64,000 nucleotides of DNA from the NCBI RefSeq assembly GCF_003416895.1, contig NZ_QVIO01000006.1, positions 62,001-126,000 of the forward strand. The letters run 5' to 3'. The first letter of the stretch is position 1; each line of letters starts with the position of its first letter. The notes under the pieces are model-generated. The model was not told the origin of the DNA and made no database searches. It worked only from the letters and a program-made list of their open reading frames with translations. The position numbers and the translations under genes were made by a program. Shown here in pieces: positions 43,917 to 53,164 of the stretch. Source of the stretch: Duganella sp. BJB476 (GTDB lineage: Bacteria; Pseudomonadota; Gammaproteobacteria; Burkholderiales; Burkholderiaceae_D).

Positions 43917-44693
43917 ATGACTGAAAAAAGTAATCTGCCGGCGCTGAGCAAGCAAGTGACCGAGCTGGTGCTGGCCGGTTCGCTGGGCCACGCCGAACAA
44001 GCTTTCGCCGAGGCGGCCGACCAGTTCGGCGACCTGGCGGTGGTGGAAGTGCTCAACAACATTCCGCCGCAAGTGACGGCGCTGCATCTGGCCGGCTTCG
44101 ACGGCGGCAAGATGTCGCTGGCGACCCTGCTGGTGCCGGCCAAGGCCTGGGCCGACAGCCTGGCTTTCTTCGCCGCGACCTGGCCGGACGACCAGATCGA
44201 GGACGATCCGGAGCGCATCGCCGAGTCGCTGTTCGCGCACATCCACGGCGTGGTGTTCTCCACCGACGACGAAGAGCGCCGCAAGGAACTGCTGGCGGCG
44301 GCCTCGGCCACCGACCATGGTTCGACCGCGTTCGCGATCCTGTTCTCGATGGCGCCGAAGGAAATCCTGGAAGTGGCCGGCGAGATCATCTCCAAGGGCC
44401 CGTACCTGACCGGCCAGACTTCGTCCGACAACGACGTGGTTCCGCTGGCGATCCTGCTGGCGCAGGCCTCGGAAGATGGCTGGGACCGCGCGCTGTTCGA
44501 GCTGTTCCCGGAGTTCCGCCACAGCGCCGACCTGGCCGACGCCGAATTCAGCGACGACCCGGACGACGAGCCGAACTTCCTGCAGCGCTCCACCAAGGAA
44601 TTGCTGTACCGCTTGCGCAAGCAGGTACCGTCCACGCGCAGCGCCGCCAAGCCTGGTTCGCGCCGCAGCCTGGGCACCGGCATTTTCTCGTGA
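43917..44693 (+). CDS. Hypothetical acidic helical protein in J-protein operon
   Basis: A 258-residue soluble protein, mostly helical (VTELVLAGSLGHAEQAFAEAADQF), acidic in its second half (DAEFSDDPDDEPN). GGAG lies 6 bp before the ATG. It follows the preceding gene by 2 bp. No family recognised; helical-repeat character is possible. Confidence 0.8.
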   Translation: MTEKSNLPALSKQVTELVLAGSLGHAEQAFAEAADQFGDLAVVEVLNNIPPQVTALHLAGFDGGKMSLATLLVPAKAWADSLAFFAATWPDDQIEDDPERIAESLFAHIHGVVFSTDDEERRKELLAAASATDHGSTAFAILFSMAPKEILEVAGEIISKGPYLTGQTSSDNDVVPLAILLAQASEDGWDRALFELFPEFRHSADLADAEFSDDPDDEPNFLQRSTKELLYRLRKQVPSTRSAAKPGSRRSLGTGIFS

Positions 44694-44707
44694 TGGAATC
44701 CTGATAC

Positions 44708-45580
44708 ATGCTGCCAGCAATAGTCGTAGAAAATTTACCGCGCCTGACCCGCGCCATCCAGCAACTGGCGGCCAACCCGGACGACGAGGCCGCCTACGCG
44801 CTGGCCGATGAACTGACCGGCATCACCGCCATGGTGGCCGAGAAGTTCACCAACGACCGCACCGCCGACGGCATCCAGAAAGCCTTGCAGCTGACGGTGG
44901 GCGGGGTGTCGCTGGGCCTGGACCACGCGCTGATGCACGAGGGCGACCTCGCGGCGCTGGACTTCCTGATCGAGCACGGCGCCGAGCACGCGTTCCAGAT
45001 CGGCTTCCGCCTGGTCAAGGAATTGTCGGCCTTGCCGGAGGATGCGCTGGTCGGCGAGTACGATACCGATCCGGTGTATTCTGCACGCCGCCTGCGCGAC
45101 CTGTTCATCGATTTGTGCCAGACCGATCCGAACCAGAACTGGAACGGCATGGAGCGCTACGAAGTGCTGCTCAAGCAGCGCAAGGAAGTGCAGGCCGTGG
45201 TGCGCTTGGCCGGTTGGCTGCGTCGTCACAACAGTGAAGGCCCGGTCAGCGATACCGACCTCAATGCCGAGGGTGTGATTGCGCTGTCCATCATCTTCGC
45301 CATCGAAGGCGGCGGCCGTGTGGTGGCGCGCACCGGGCAGAAGGAGTTCGAACGCTTCGTCAAGTCGGTGCGCAAGTCCAAGCCGGATTACGAAGAGGGC
45401 TGGGCGGCGCTGGTGGCCAAGGTGCCGGTGCAGCATCACCCGGTGCTGCTGGATCGTATTGCCAGTTATCGCACCAGCTGCACGGTGATCCAGAACATCA
45501 AGGGCCGCACGGCGATGAAAACGCTGTTCGCGGAACTGGAAAACTACGCCGGCTCCGAGCTGGACGCCGACTACAACTAG
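44708..45580 (+). CDS. Hypothetical helical protein in J-protein operon
   Basis: A 290-residue soluble helical protein (LTRAIQQLAANPDDEAAYALADELTG) without signal peptide. The C-terminus (RTAMKTLFAELENYAGSELDADYN) is acidic. Ends the operon; convergent with the LysR gene by 8 bp. No family recognised. Confidence 0.8.
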   Translation: MLPAIVVENLPRLTRAIQQLAANPDDEAAYALADELTGITAMVAEKFTNDRTADGIQKALQLTVGGVSLGLDHALMHEGDLAALDFLIEHGAEHAFQIGFRLVKELSALPEDALVGEYDTDPVYSARRLRDLFIDLCQTDPNQNWNGMERYEVLLKQRKEVQAVVRLAGWLRRHNSEGPVSDTDLNAEGVIALSIIFAIEGGGRVVARTGQKEFERFVKSVRKSKPDYEEGWAALVAKVPVQHHPVLLDRIASYRTSCTVIQNIKGRTAMKTLFAELENYAGSELDADYN

Positions 45581-45588
45581 CAACTAAG

Positions 45589-46482
45589 TTAAGCCGCAGC
45601 AGCCTCCGTCGCCACCGCGACGAAGGCCGCCACCAGCGGCGAGCTTTCATCTTTGCGCTGCGCCAGCAGCAGCGTAGTGTTGGCCTCCGGATCGGCCAGC
45701 GGGCGATAGCAGACGCCGCCCATGTGGATGATGTCGAACGAGCTGGGCAGCACCGAGATGCCGCAGCCGGCCGCCACCAGGCCGATGATGGTCGACGCTT
45801 CGTTCGCTTCCATCGCTATCGTCGGCATGAAGCCGGCGGCTCGGCACAGCCGGAAAATCTGCGGATAAATCCCGGTGCCGGCCGTCTTCGGATACATCAC
45901 GAACGGCAGGCCTTGCAGGTCGCTGATGGCGACCGCCTTCTTCTTTGCCAGGGGATGGCCCAGCGGCAGCACCAAGGTCAGCGGATCGTGCCGCAGCACC
46001 GTCATCTCGACCGCATCGGTCACCGCCACTTCCGGCGGACGCACCAATCCCAAATCCAGTTCCCGCGCGGCGATGGCGTCGATCTGCGGCACCGTCGACA
46101 TTTCGCGCAAGGTCAGCGTCACGCCCGGATAGCGCTGGCGGTAGCGGTTGACCACGGTCGCGAACAGCGGCGTCAGCGGGGTGGAGAAGGTGAAGCCGAC
46201 CCGCAGTTCGCCGGCTTCGCCGCGCTCGGCCCGGCGCGCGGTCTGCACCGCCTGCTCGGACAGCGACAGCACGCGGCGGGCGTCGTCCAGGAACAGCTTG
46301 CCCGCTTCGGTCAGTCGCACCCAGCGCTTGCTGCGCTCCAGCAGCTGAGCGCCCACTTCGGCTTCCAGCATCTGGATCTGGTGGCTCAGCGGCGGCTGGC
46401 CGATGTGCAGGCGTTCGGCGGCGCGGGTGAAACTGAGCTCCTCGGCGACGGCGACGAAGTAGCGCAGGTGGCGGAGTTCCAT
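45589..46482 (-). CDS. LysR-family transcriptional regulator, BenM/CatM-like
   Basis: A 297-residue LysR regulator: wHTH at 1-65 (MELRHLRYFVAVAEELSFTR, IGQPPLSHQIQMLEAEVG) and effector domain about 90-295. The opening is typical of the CatM/BenM/CynR group that answers to small aromatic or organic acids. It is divergent from an MFS gene with 105 bp between them, a classical LysR-target arrangement. Confidence 0.9.
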   Translation of the reverse strand: MELRHLRYFVAVAEELSFTRAAERLHIGQPPLSHQIQMLEAEVGAQLLERSKRWVRLTEAGKLFLDDARRVLSLSEQAVQTARRAERGEAGELRVGFTFSTPLTPLFATVVNRYRQRYPGVTLTLREMSTVPQIDAIAARELDLGLVRPPEVAVTDAVEMTVLRHDPLTLVLPLGHPLAKKKAVAISDLQGLPFVMYPKTAGTGIYPQIFRLCRAAGFMPTIAMEANEASTIIGLVAAGCGISVLPSSFDIIHMGGVCYRPLADPEANTTLLLAQRKDESSPLVAAFVAVATEAAAA

Positions 46483-46587
46483 CTCTGTTATCTTTTTAAG
46501 GTATGAGTAACGGCTTAAATATATATTGGACAGTGGTTCGGTGCAATCCTAAGATGAAGACATCGTACCTCTGAAGAGAGCACCACC

Positions 46588-47838
46588 ATGTCGTTGAGCG
46601 CCGCCGTATTACCTGCCATCTCCGCGCCTTCCGGTCCAGTGCCGCGCATTGCCGTCGGCAGTCCTGAATTCAAGCGCAGCAATCGGGCGCTGTTCTTTGG
46701 CGGCTTTTCAGCCTTCGCCTTGCTGTACAGCGTGCAGCCGCTGATGCCCTTGCTGTCGCATGAGTTCGCGCTGAGCGCGGCGCAGAGCAGCATGGTGTTG
46801 TCGGTGTCGACCGGGGCGCTGGCGGTGTCGCTGGTGGCGTCGAGCGCGGTGTCGGAGCGGCTGGGCCGCAAGCCGCTGATGGTGGCGGCGATGGCGATCG
46901 CGGCGTTGCTGACGATCTTGTGCGCGTTTGCCCAGAGCTATCCGCAACTGTTGCTGATGCGCGCCGCGCTGGGCGTGGCGCTGGGCGGCATGCCGGCCAT
47001 CGCCATGGCTTATCTGGGCGAGGAGATCGAGCCGGCCTCGCTGGGCTTGTCCATGGGGCTCTACATCAGCGGCAGTGCCTTCGGCGGCATGGCGGGGCGA
47101 GTGGTCACTTCGGTGTTGAGCGATCATTTCTCGTGGCGGCTGGCGATGGCGGCGGTGGGCGCGGCCGGTGTGCTGGCGGCGCTGGAGTTCTGGCGTTCGT
47201 TGCCGGCGTCGCGCCATTTCGTGCCGGCGAGCGGCGGCTGGCGCACCTTGCCGGCCGGCTTCAAGCTGCATCTGTCCGATCCTGGCTTGCCCTGGCTGTT
47301 TGCGCTGGCGTTCCTGCTGATGGGTAGTTTCGTCAGCCTGTACAACTACATCGCGTATCGCCTGCTGGGCGCACCCTTCGGGCTGAGCCAGAGCGTGGTA
47401 GGGGCGGTGTCCTTCCTGTATTTGCTGGGGATTTACAGTTCGGTGTGGGCGGGGCGGCTGGCTGACCGCTACGGCCGGCGCCACGTGCTGTGGGCAGTGA
47501 TGACCATCATGATCGCCGGTCTGCTGCTGACCTTGTCGAACTGGCTGCCGTTGATTGTCGTTGGCGTGGCGCTGTTCACCTACGGCTTCTTCGCCTCGCA
47601 TTCGATGGCCAGCAGCTGGGTGGGGCGGCGCGCCACCACCAACAAGGCGCTGGCGTCGGCGCTGTATCTGTTTTTCTATTACCTAGGTTCCAGCGTGGTC
47701 GGTTCGGCCACCGGCGTGATGTGGGGACGTAGCGGTTGGCCCGGCGTGGTGCTGGTGTTGAGCGGCTTCCTGGGCCTGGCGTTCATGGTGGCGCTGCGCC
47801 TGCGTCGCCTGGCGCCGTTGGGGCAGGCCGAGCGCTAG
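46588..47838 (+). CDS. MFS transporter, YnfM-like
   Basis: A 416-residue transporter with 12 helices. LLYSVQPLMPLLSHEF, SSAVSERLGRKPLM and WAGRLADRYGRRHVL are the MFS landmarks of the YnfM/arabinose-efflux group. Likely controlled by the divergent LysR gene. Substrate unknown. Confidence 0.9.
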   Translation: MSLSAAVLPAISAPSGPVPRIAVGSPEFKRSNRALFFGGFSAFALLYSVQPLMPLLSHEFALSAAQSSMVLSVSTGALAVSLVASSAVSERLGRKPLMVAAMAIAALLTILCAFAQSYPQLLLMRAALGVALGGMPAIAMAYLGEEIEPASLGLSMGLYISGSAFGGMAGRVVTSVLSDHFSWRLAMAAVGAAGVLAALEFWRSLPASRHFVPASGGWRTLPAGFKLHLSDPGLPWLFALAFLLMGSFVSLYNYIAYRLLGAPFGLSQSVVGAVSFLYLLGIYSSVWAGRLADRYGRRHVLWAVMTIMIAGLLLTLSNWLPLIVVGVALFTYGFFASHSMASSWVGRRATTNKALASALYLFFYYLGSSVVGSATGVMWGRSGWPGVVLVLSGFLGLAFMVALRLRRLAPLGQAER

Positions 47839-48531
47839 TCAACGCGGGCAGTTGGTATATGACCTCCTGCCGTCCGGGTGGATGTTGATGCAGTAGGTGA
47901 CGATAGCGGTGATGATTTTGTAGGTGCGTGTTTTGTTCTCGCCGTCTGGCGTGCTCAGTTCGATCATTTTTGCGGCCTGGTACCACTTCGGCGGCACGGC
48001 TTCGTGCGCGGCGTTGATGCCGCGTTCCAGGCGGGCTTGCTTGCTGTCCGGCGGCGGCACCGGGGCGCGCTCGGGATAGGCAGCGCGCAATTCCTTGTCT
48101 ATTTTTCCCACGTCCAGCCTGGCCTGGTTCAGGATGTCGCTCGCGCTGGGTGGGCGTTGCGCGGCCGGCGCCTGGGCGAAGGGATCGTCGGCGATGCTGG
48201 CCGGCGTTGGCACGGTTGCGGGCGGGCTTGGGGCGGCTGTTGGAGGCGTAATAGCTTTCGGCGTCGGCGTCGGCGTGACCCGGGCCTGAGGCTCGGGTTT
48301 GACCTGCGGCTTGGGCAGGCTCTTGGTTGCGGGCCGCGCCATCGGTAGCAGCCATTGCATCGCTTCACGCGGTGCGCGCGGCGTGTCGGCGGCATGCTGG
48401 CGCTGCATGAATGCGTAGATGATTGCTATGTGCAGCAATCCGGTGATGAGCAATCCCGGCAGGTGGCGTGGTCGATGTTTGATCATGCCGGGAGGATAAC
48501 TTATAAACTGTATATTTATTGGTTTTATCAC
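47839..48531 (-). CDS. TonB-like Pro-rich membrane protein
   Basis: A 230-residue protein with one N-terminal helix (HLPGLLITGLLHIAIIYAFM), a Pro/Thr/Ala-rich stretch (about 70-130) and a C-terminal domain with two Cys (VTYCINIHPDGRRSYTNCPR). This resembles TonB energy transducers in build but I see no TonB C-terminal motif. The GTG at 48531 has AAGGA 3 bp before it, whereas the ATG at 48486 has no ribosome site. Convergent with the MFS gene with no gap. Confidence 0.7.
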   Translation of the reverse strand: MIKPINIQFISYPPGMIKHRPRHLPGLLITGLLHIAIIYAFMQRQHAADTPRAPREAMQWLLPMARPATKSLPKPQVKPEPQARVTPTPTPKAITPPTAAPSPPATVPTPASIADDPFAQAPAAQRPPSASDILNQARLDVGKIDKELRAAYPERAPVPPPDSKQARLERGINAAHEAVPPKWYQAAKMIELSTPDGENKTRTYKIITAIVTYCINIHPDGRRSYTNCPR

Positions 48532-48605
48532 AAGTCCTTACAAAGCCTGTAAGTTTGCCGTCGGCGGCGCGACCAAGGTGCATCACTTATCGCATTGGAG
48601 ACGCC

Positions 48606-49364
48606 GTGAAGCATTTAATCCTGAGCCTGGCCGCCGCGGCCGCGCTGAATATTCCGCCGGCGCTGGCCGCCGGCTGCAGTGCGCAGAGTCCGGCCTATCG
48701 CATTGCCTTGCTGGAGTTGTACACCTCCGAGGGCTGCAGCAGTTGTCCGCCGGCCGACCGTTATGTCAGCGGCTTGCGCGCGGACGGCGTGACGGCGCAG
48801 CAGGCGGTGGTGCTGTCCGAGCATGTCGACTACTGGAACTACATCGGCTGGAAAGATCCGTTTTCCAGCAAGACCTACACCGACCGCCAGCACTGGCTGA
48901 GCGACCTGGCCGGCTCGCGCACCATCTACACGCCGGAGATTTTTGTCGGCGGCAAGGAGCAGCGCGGCTGGCCGCGCGGTGTGGTCGATACGGTCAAGCG
49001 TATCAATGGCTTGGCGGCGCAGGCCGATATCGGCATCACGCTGGATGCGGCCAGTGCGGGCGGACTGGCGGTCAGCGTGACGGCCAAGTCGGCGCATGAA
49101 GGCAAGCTGTTCGTCGCGTTGGTCGAGAACGGCGTGACCAGCCAGGTGAAGGCGGGCGAGAACAGCGGCCGGTTGTTGCGTCATGATTTCGTCGTGCGCG
49201 AGTGGCTGGCGCCGATGTCGTTGACGTCGGGTGGCGCGGTCGTCAGCCGGACGCTGGCGCTGCCTGCCGGTGCGGCGGCCAGCAGGCTGGGCATCACCGC
49301 CTTCGTGCAGACGGACAAGGGTGAGGTATTGCAGGCAATGTCGCTGCCGGTTTGCGGCGGCTAA
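48606..49364 (+). CDS. DUF1223 thioredoxin-like secreted protein
   Basis: A 252-residue protein with signal peptide (ending ALAAG) and a thioredoxin-like domain. The CSSCPPAD motif (Cys44, Cys47) sits in LELYTSEGCSSCPP, the DUF1223 hallmark. Starts at GTG 48606 with GGAG 8 bp before. Redox role in the periplasm is inferred from the CxxC. Confidence 0.88.
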   Translation: MKHLILSLAAAAALNIPPALAAGCSAQSPAYRIALLELYTSEGCSSCPPADRYVSGLRADGVTAQQAVVLSEHVDYWNYIGWKDPFSSKTYTDRQHWLSDLAGSRTIYTPEIFVGGKEQRGWPRGVVDTVKRINGLAAQADIGITLDAASAGGLAVSVTAKSAHEGKLFVALVENGVTSQVKAGENSGRLLRHDFVVREWLAPMSLTSGGAVVSRTLALPAGAAASRLGITAFVQTDKGEVLQAMSLPVCGG

Positions 49365-49493
49365 ATTTGACCGCGCGCTGATCTGCATCAGCGCTCCCTT
49401 GGTTAGGGTTTCGTCCGCCGAAACCGGCGGCGGCCTCCACTGTCGAACTTCCTTGGCACGTCTGTGCCGGAGAAAACAGAGGAGGGATAGATC

Positions 49494-49829
49494 ATGCTGC
49501 AAGCGAACGATATCCAACATCGGTTTCATTTATTGGAGCAAGCGATAGGGCAGGCCTCGCAAGCCTGTTCCGCCGAGCGCCACGTGCCCGGCGAACTGCG
49601 CGACAGCATCCAGCGATTGGACCGGCAATCCGATACGGCGAAGGAAGTGTTGCTGTCCCAGGATCAGCTGCGCATCCACAAGCTGATGCGCGAAATGGAA
49701 CGGCTCTCGGAGCGGGCCAGGCAGGTCTGCATCAACGTCCCGCAACTGTCGTCGCAGATGCGCGGCGCGGTGAGCTATATGCACGGACAAGTCATGGAGC
49801 TCAAGCGGGACATGCGTATCAGTTCCTAA
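49494..49829 (+). CDS. Hypothetical helical protein
   Basis: A 111-residue soluble protein with long heptad-like helices (LRIHKLMREMERLSERARQV). GAGGAGGG precedes the ATG. No family recognised; possibly a coiled-coil adapter. The upstream 129 bp holds a GGCAC/GTGCC inverted repeat near 49456-49471. Confidence 0.75.
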   Translation: MLQANDIQHRFHLLEQAIGQASQACSAERHVPGELRDSIQRLDRQSDTAKEVLLSQDQLRIHKLMREMERLSERARQVCINVPQLSSQMRGAVSYMHGQVMELKRDMRISS

Positions 49830-49871
49830 TCACACGGAGGCGGGTCGCCTTCGCGGCGACCTGTGAATGCT

Positions 49872-50123
49872 ATGGACCATAAGCAAGCCACCAAGTACCA
49901 AATAGTTCGCCTGCTTTGCAGTATTGCCTTGTTCCTGGTGTTGGCTGCGACTGCGGTGGCGTTAGACCTGTTGTCACAGTGGGTAAAGACCTTGGGCGTC
50001 GCAGACTGGACATACGAAATAATCGCCTGGAGTGCGCACTGCATGTTCGCATTGGACATGCTACTATTTTTTGTCTCCTTGCTTTTTCAGAGCTGGGATT
50101 TTGTGAAGGGACTTCGGAAATGA
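49872..50123 (+). CDS. Small two-helix membrane protein
   Basis: An 83-residue protein with two transmembrane helices (LLCSIALFLVLAATAVALDLL and MFALDMLLFFVSLLF). Base composition is lower in GC than in the flanking genes. Start ATG 49872; an in-frame GTG 9 bp upstream also exists. Its stop overlaps the next ATG. Confidence 0.68.
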   Translation: MDHKQATKYQIVRLLCSIALFLVLAATAVALDLLSQWVKTLGVADWTYEIIAWSAHCMFALDMLLFFVSLLFQSWDFVKGLRK

Positions 50124-50275
50124 ATAATCCTGCAAATCACAAAGAAGAGAGTTATGCATGGCGCATGTTCAAGGAGAGTTTGCGCCTTTATTTTCTTCCG
50201 ATAACCGGCGCTTGCCGGGCTATGAAGGCGGAAATGATCCGCTCCGAACGGAGACGCAAACGTTCAAGAGAATGA
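50120..50275 (+). CDS. Small basic protein coupled to the membrane protein
   Basis: A 51-residue protein (MNNPANHKEESYAWRMFKES...) whose ATG overlaps the preceding TGA. It is basic at the C-terminus (RSERRRKRSRE). It is too short for a family guess; the ATGA overlap supports coupling. Its last 12 bp overlap the convergent gene. Confidence 0.6.
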   Translation: MNNPANHKEESYAWRMFKESLRLYFLPITGACRAMKAEMIRSERRRKRSRE

Positions 50276-51061
50276 GTCTTTTGGAATCACATGCCGGAAC
50301 GTCGGTTCGATGTTTTTGCCGTGCAGGTGCTGGATGATGTCTTCCAGCGTCGCGTCTTTTAACAGCAGGCCTTCCTGGGCTATGTGCGCCGCCGGCGCTG
50401 CCGGTTTGTGCGGGCGCTCCTTGCCGTGCGCCGGGTGCATGGTGGTGATGGCGTGCGTGAACTGCTTGTCGCTGATGCTTTGCAGTCCCTCCAGGAACGC
50501 GGCTTGCGCGGCGTAGGGCGGCATCATTTCCAGTCCCGATTCGTCGGCGAACGAGGCGCCCATGCCGGGATTGATGAAGGCGGCCCAGCGGCCGCTGGCC
50601 ATGTGCAGGCAAGGCGGCAGTTCGGCCGTCGTGCTGGTCAGGGTGTCGGGGCGCAGGCCGATCTCTTCGTTCGGAATGTCGGGGAAGTAGGTCTTGCGCA
50701 GCAGGTGCAGGAAATGCTGCGCCTGATTCAGCGGCACCGGCGTCTCCAGCGACAGCCACAGCGAATAGCCATTGCCACCGCTGATGCTCACCGCCGGCGC
50801 AGGAAGGCTCAGTTGATCCTGCAGCGCGTTCGCCACGCCGCACAGACGATCCCAGTGTTGCAAGGCCGGCGCGTCGCCCATGCGGTTGAAGTCGATGATC
50901 ATCGTGCGCACCAGGCCGTTGTCGGAGACCAGGTTGATGGCGCCGGTCTTCTCGCCGCCCAGGTGCTGCGCCAGCATCTCCGGCGTCAGCGCGCCTGCGG
51001 GGAAGCACTCCTGGTCGTCGAGCAGGTACAGCCGCTGCAATTCCGCGATCAGCTTGTCCAT
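50264..51061 (-). CDS. Hypothetical protein, possibly primase-fold-like
   Basis: A 265-residue protein coupled to the CoA-transferase (start overlaps its stop in TGATG). The pattern MIIDFNR, VSISGGNGYSLWLSL, PVPLNQAQHFLHLL and a late LPPCLHMASGRWAAFINPG recalls archaeo-eukaryotic primase (AEP/TOTE-type) domains, but the expected second Asp and the His in the GxHxW-type motif are missing. The resemblance is weak; if true it is a degenerate member. Confidence 0.7.
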   Translation of the reverse strand: MDKLIAELQRLYLLDDQECFPAGALTPEMLAQHLGGEKTGAINLVSDNGLVRTMIIDFNRMGDAPALQHWDRLCGVANALQDQLSLPAPAVSISGGNGYSLWLSLETPVPLNQAQHFLHLLRKTYFPDIPNEEIGLRPDTLTSTTAELPPCLHMASGRWAAFINPGMGASFADESGLEMMPPYAAQAAFLEGLQSISDKQFTHAITTMHPAHGKERPHKPAAPAAHIAQEGLLLKDATLEDIIQHLHGKNIEPTFRHVIPKDSFS

Positions 51062-52290
51062 CACAGCACTCCCTGCGCGCGCAAGGCGGCGATGTCGTCG
51101 TCGCTCTGGCCCAACAGGCTGCGCAGGATCTCGTCGGTGTGCTGGCCCAGCAGCGGCGGCGCGACCGCGTTGTCGGTCGGCGTGAGCGACATCTTCATCG
51201 GGCTGCGCACCAGCCTGGTGCTGCCGGCGGTCGGATGCGGCACCTCCATCACCAGCTCGCGCGCCAGTACTTGAGGGTTCTTGTAGACGTCGTCGAGGTT
51301 GTTGATCGGGCCGCACGGCACGCCGACCGCTTCCAGCTTGTCGATCCAGAAATCGCGCGGCTGCGCCAGCACCATTTCGGCCAGCAGCGGCACCAGCTCG
51401 TCGCGATGCTTCACGCGCAGCGGATTGGTTGCATAGCGCTCGTGGGTCGCCAGGTCGGCGCGGCCGCCCACTTCGACGAACTTCTGGTACTGGCCGTCGT
51501 TGCCGGTGGCGACGATGATGTAGCCGTCGGCGCACTGGAAAGTTTGATACGGCACGATGTTCGGATGCGCATTGCCCCAGCGCTTGGGCGGCTTGCCGCT
51601 GTTGAGGTAGTTGCTGCCCATATTGGCCAGCATCGCCACCTGCACGTCCAGCAGCGCCATGTCGATGTACTGGCCTTCGCCGCTGCGGTCGCGGTGCGTC
51701 AGCGCGGCCAGGATGGCGATGGTGGCGTACATGCCGGTCATCAGGTCGGTCAGCGCCACGCCGGCTTTCTGCGGACCGCCGCCGGGCAGGTCGTCGCGCT
51801 CACCGGTGACGGACATCAGGCCGCCCATGCCCTGGATCAGGAAGTCGTAGCCGGCGCGGTGCGCGTACGGGCCGTCCTGGCCGAAGCCGGTCACCGAGCA
51901 GTAGACCAGGTCGGGCTTGATGGCCTTCAGCGATTCATAGTCCAGGCCGTAGCGCTTGAGCTGGCCGACCTTGAAGTTTTCCAGCACCACGTCGCAGTGG
52001 CTGGCCAGTTCGCGTATCAGGGCCTGGCCGTCGGCGCTGGCGATGTCGATCGTGACCGAGCGCTTGCCGCGGTTGGCGGCCAGGTAGTAGGCCGCTTCCG
52101 TGGTGTCCTGGCCTTCGGCGTCCTTGGCGTACGGCGGGCCCCAGGCGCGGGTGTCGTCGCCGCTGCCAGGCCGTTCGATCTTGATGACGTCGGCGCCGAG
52201 GTCGGCCAGATTCTGCGAACACCACGGTCCCGCCAACACGCGGCTGAGGTCGAGGACGCGGATATGGCCTAGCGCTTTTGGAGCTGTCAT
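51061..52290 (-). CDS. CaiB/BaiF-type CoA-transferase
   Basis: A 409-residue class III CoA-transferase. Landmarks: RVLDLSRVLAGPWCSQNLADLGADVIKIERPGSGDDTR at the start, NRGKRSVTIDI, and ALTDLMTGMYA where the catalytic Asp lies. The C-terminus carries PHPTAGSTRLVRSPMKMS. Substrate acid unknown. Start ATG 52290. Confidence 0.93.
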   Translation of the reverse strand: MTAPKALGHIRVLDLSRVLAGPWCSQNLADLGADVIKIERPGSGDDTRAWGPPYAKDAEGQDTTEAAYYLAANRGKRSVTIDIASADGQALIRELASHCDVVLENFKVGQLKRYGLDYESLKAIKPDLVYCSVTGFGQDGPYAHRAGYDFLIQGMGGLMSVTGERDDLPGGGPQKAGVALTDLMTGMYATIAILAALTHRDRSGEGQYIDMALLDVQVAMLANMGSNYLNSGKPPKRWGNAHPNIVPYQTFQCADGYIIVATGNDGQYQKFVEVGGRADLATHERYATNPLRVKHRDELVPLLAEMVLAQPRDFWIDKLEAVGVPCGPINNLDDVYKNPQVLARELVMEVPHPTAGSTRLVRSPMKMSLTPTDNAVAPPLLGQHTDEILRSLLGQSDDDIAALRAQGVL

Positions 52291-52326
52291 GATGAGTGTA
52301 ACCTTTTGAGTAATCCGATCAGGCCG

Positions 52327-53115
52327 CTAGTGTAGTGGCTCAGTCGGCGCTTGCACATAATTTTTTTGCAAGGTGGCGGCCAGTTCGCGCGCGGCCTGCC
52401 AGCGCAGCTGCGGCGATGGATAGTCGGGCTTGATGAGGCGCGGCTGCGCGCTGCCCCGGTACATTTTCCTGAAATAGCCCGCCAACTGCGCCGCCGGCCA
52501 GCCGGCCCGCCAGGCCAGCAGCATGCCTTCGCGGTCGGCTTCGACTTCCTGGGCATAGTTGGTGGGCGCCAGTTGGCCGATCAGATCGTTGTCGTAGTCG
52601 ACCGCGTGTTCCAGTTCCAGGAAGGGGCGCTCGGCCCAGCGCGGCGCCAGCTTCAGCGCCTGCTGGTATTCCTGCAGGTTGTGGTGCAGGGCGGCGTGCT
52701 CGATCTCGTGCGCCAGCAACATGGCCAGCTCGGCGTCGCCCAGTTCCAACCGCTGCACATAGGCCAGGCTGACCAGGATTTTGCCGCCCGCCATGCAGTC
52801 GGCGTTCTGGTCGGGATCGTTGGTGGTGTGGACTTCCCAGGCCCAGCCGGCCGTGTCGGGATAGTCGCGCCTGGCGCGGGCGATCAGCGTCGCGGCGATG
52901 GCGCTGACGCGGGCGGTGAAGCTGGCGTCGGCGTCCAGCACATGGTCGTTCAGGCGGGCGGCGTACACCTGGGCGGCGCGGGTGATAAGCAGTTGCTGGG
53001 TGAGGGCGGCGGCGTCCTGCGCGGGCACGGCGGCGGGCGCGCCGGCCAGCAGCGTGAACAGCGCGGGCAGCAGCAGCCGGCCTGCCCAGCGCCGCCTATT
53101 TGCCAGGTCCCGCAT
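52327..53115 (-). CDS. M48-family zinc metalloprotease
   Basis: A 262-residue protein with signal peptide and the HExxH motif (LLAHEIEHAALHH); the third zinc ligand is in QEVEADREGM. It resembles BepA/LoiP-type periplasmic M48 peptidases that trim outer-membrane proteins. The start is uncertain: ATG 53115 gives a clean signal peptide; in-frame ATGs at 53133 and 53166 exist, but the latter would overlap the divergent gene's start. Confidence 0.85.
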   Translation of the reverse strand: MRDLANRRRWAGRLLLPALFTLLAGAPAAVPAQDAAALTQQLLITRAAQVYAARLNDHVLDADASFTARVSAIAATLIARARRDYPDTAGWAWEVHTTNDPDQNADCMAGGKILVSLAYVQRLELGDAELAMLLAHEIEHAALHHNLQEYQQALKLAPRWAERPFLELEHAVDYDNDLIGQLAPTNYAQEVEADREGMLLAWRAGWPAAQLAGYFRKMYRGSAQPRLIKPDYPSPQLRWQAARELAATLQKNYVQAPTEPLH

Positions 53116-53164
53116 TCGTGATAATGTTGACATCGTGTCCATTACTGCTTTCGAGGCATCCACC

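Noticed and set aside
49456..49471. TTGGCACGTCTGTGCC as a sigma-54 promoter before the 49494 gene
   Set aside because: The GG to GC distance is 9 rather than 10 bp and the -12 box is poor; it is better read as a GGCAC/GTGCC inverted repeat.
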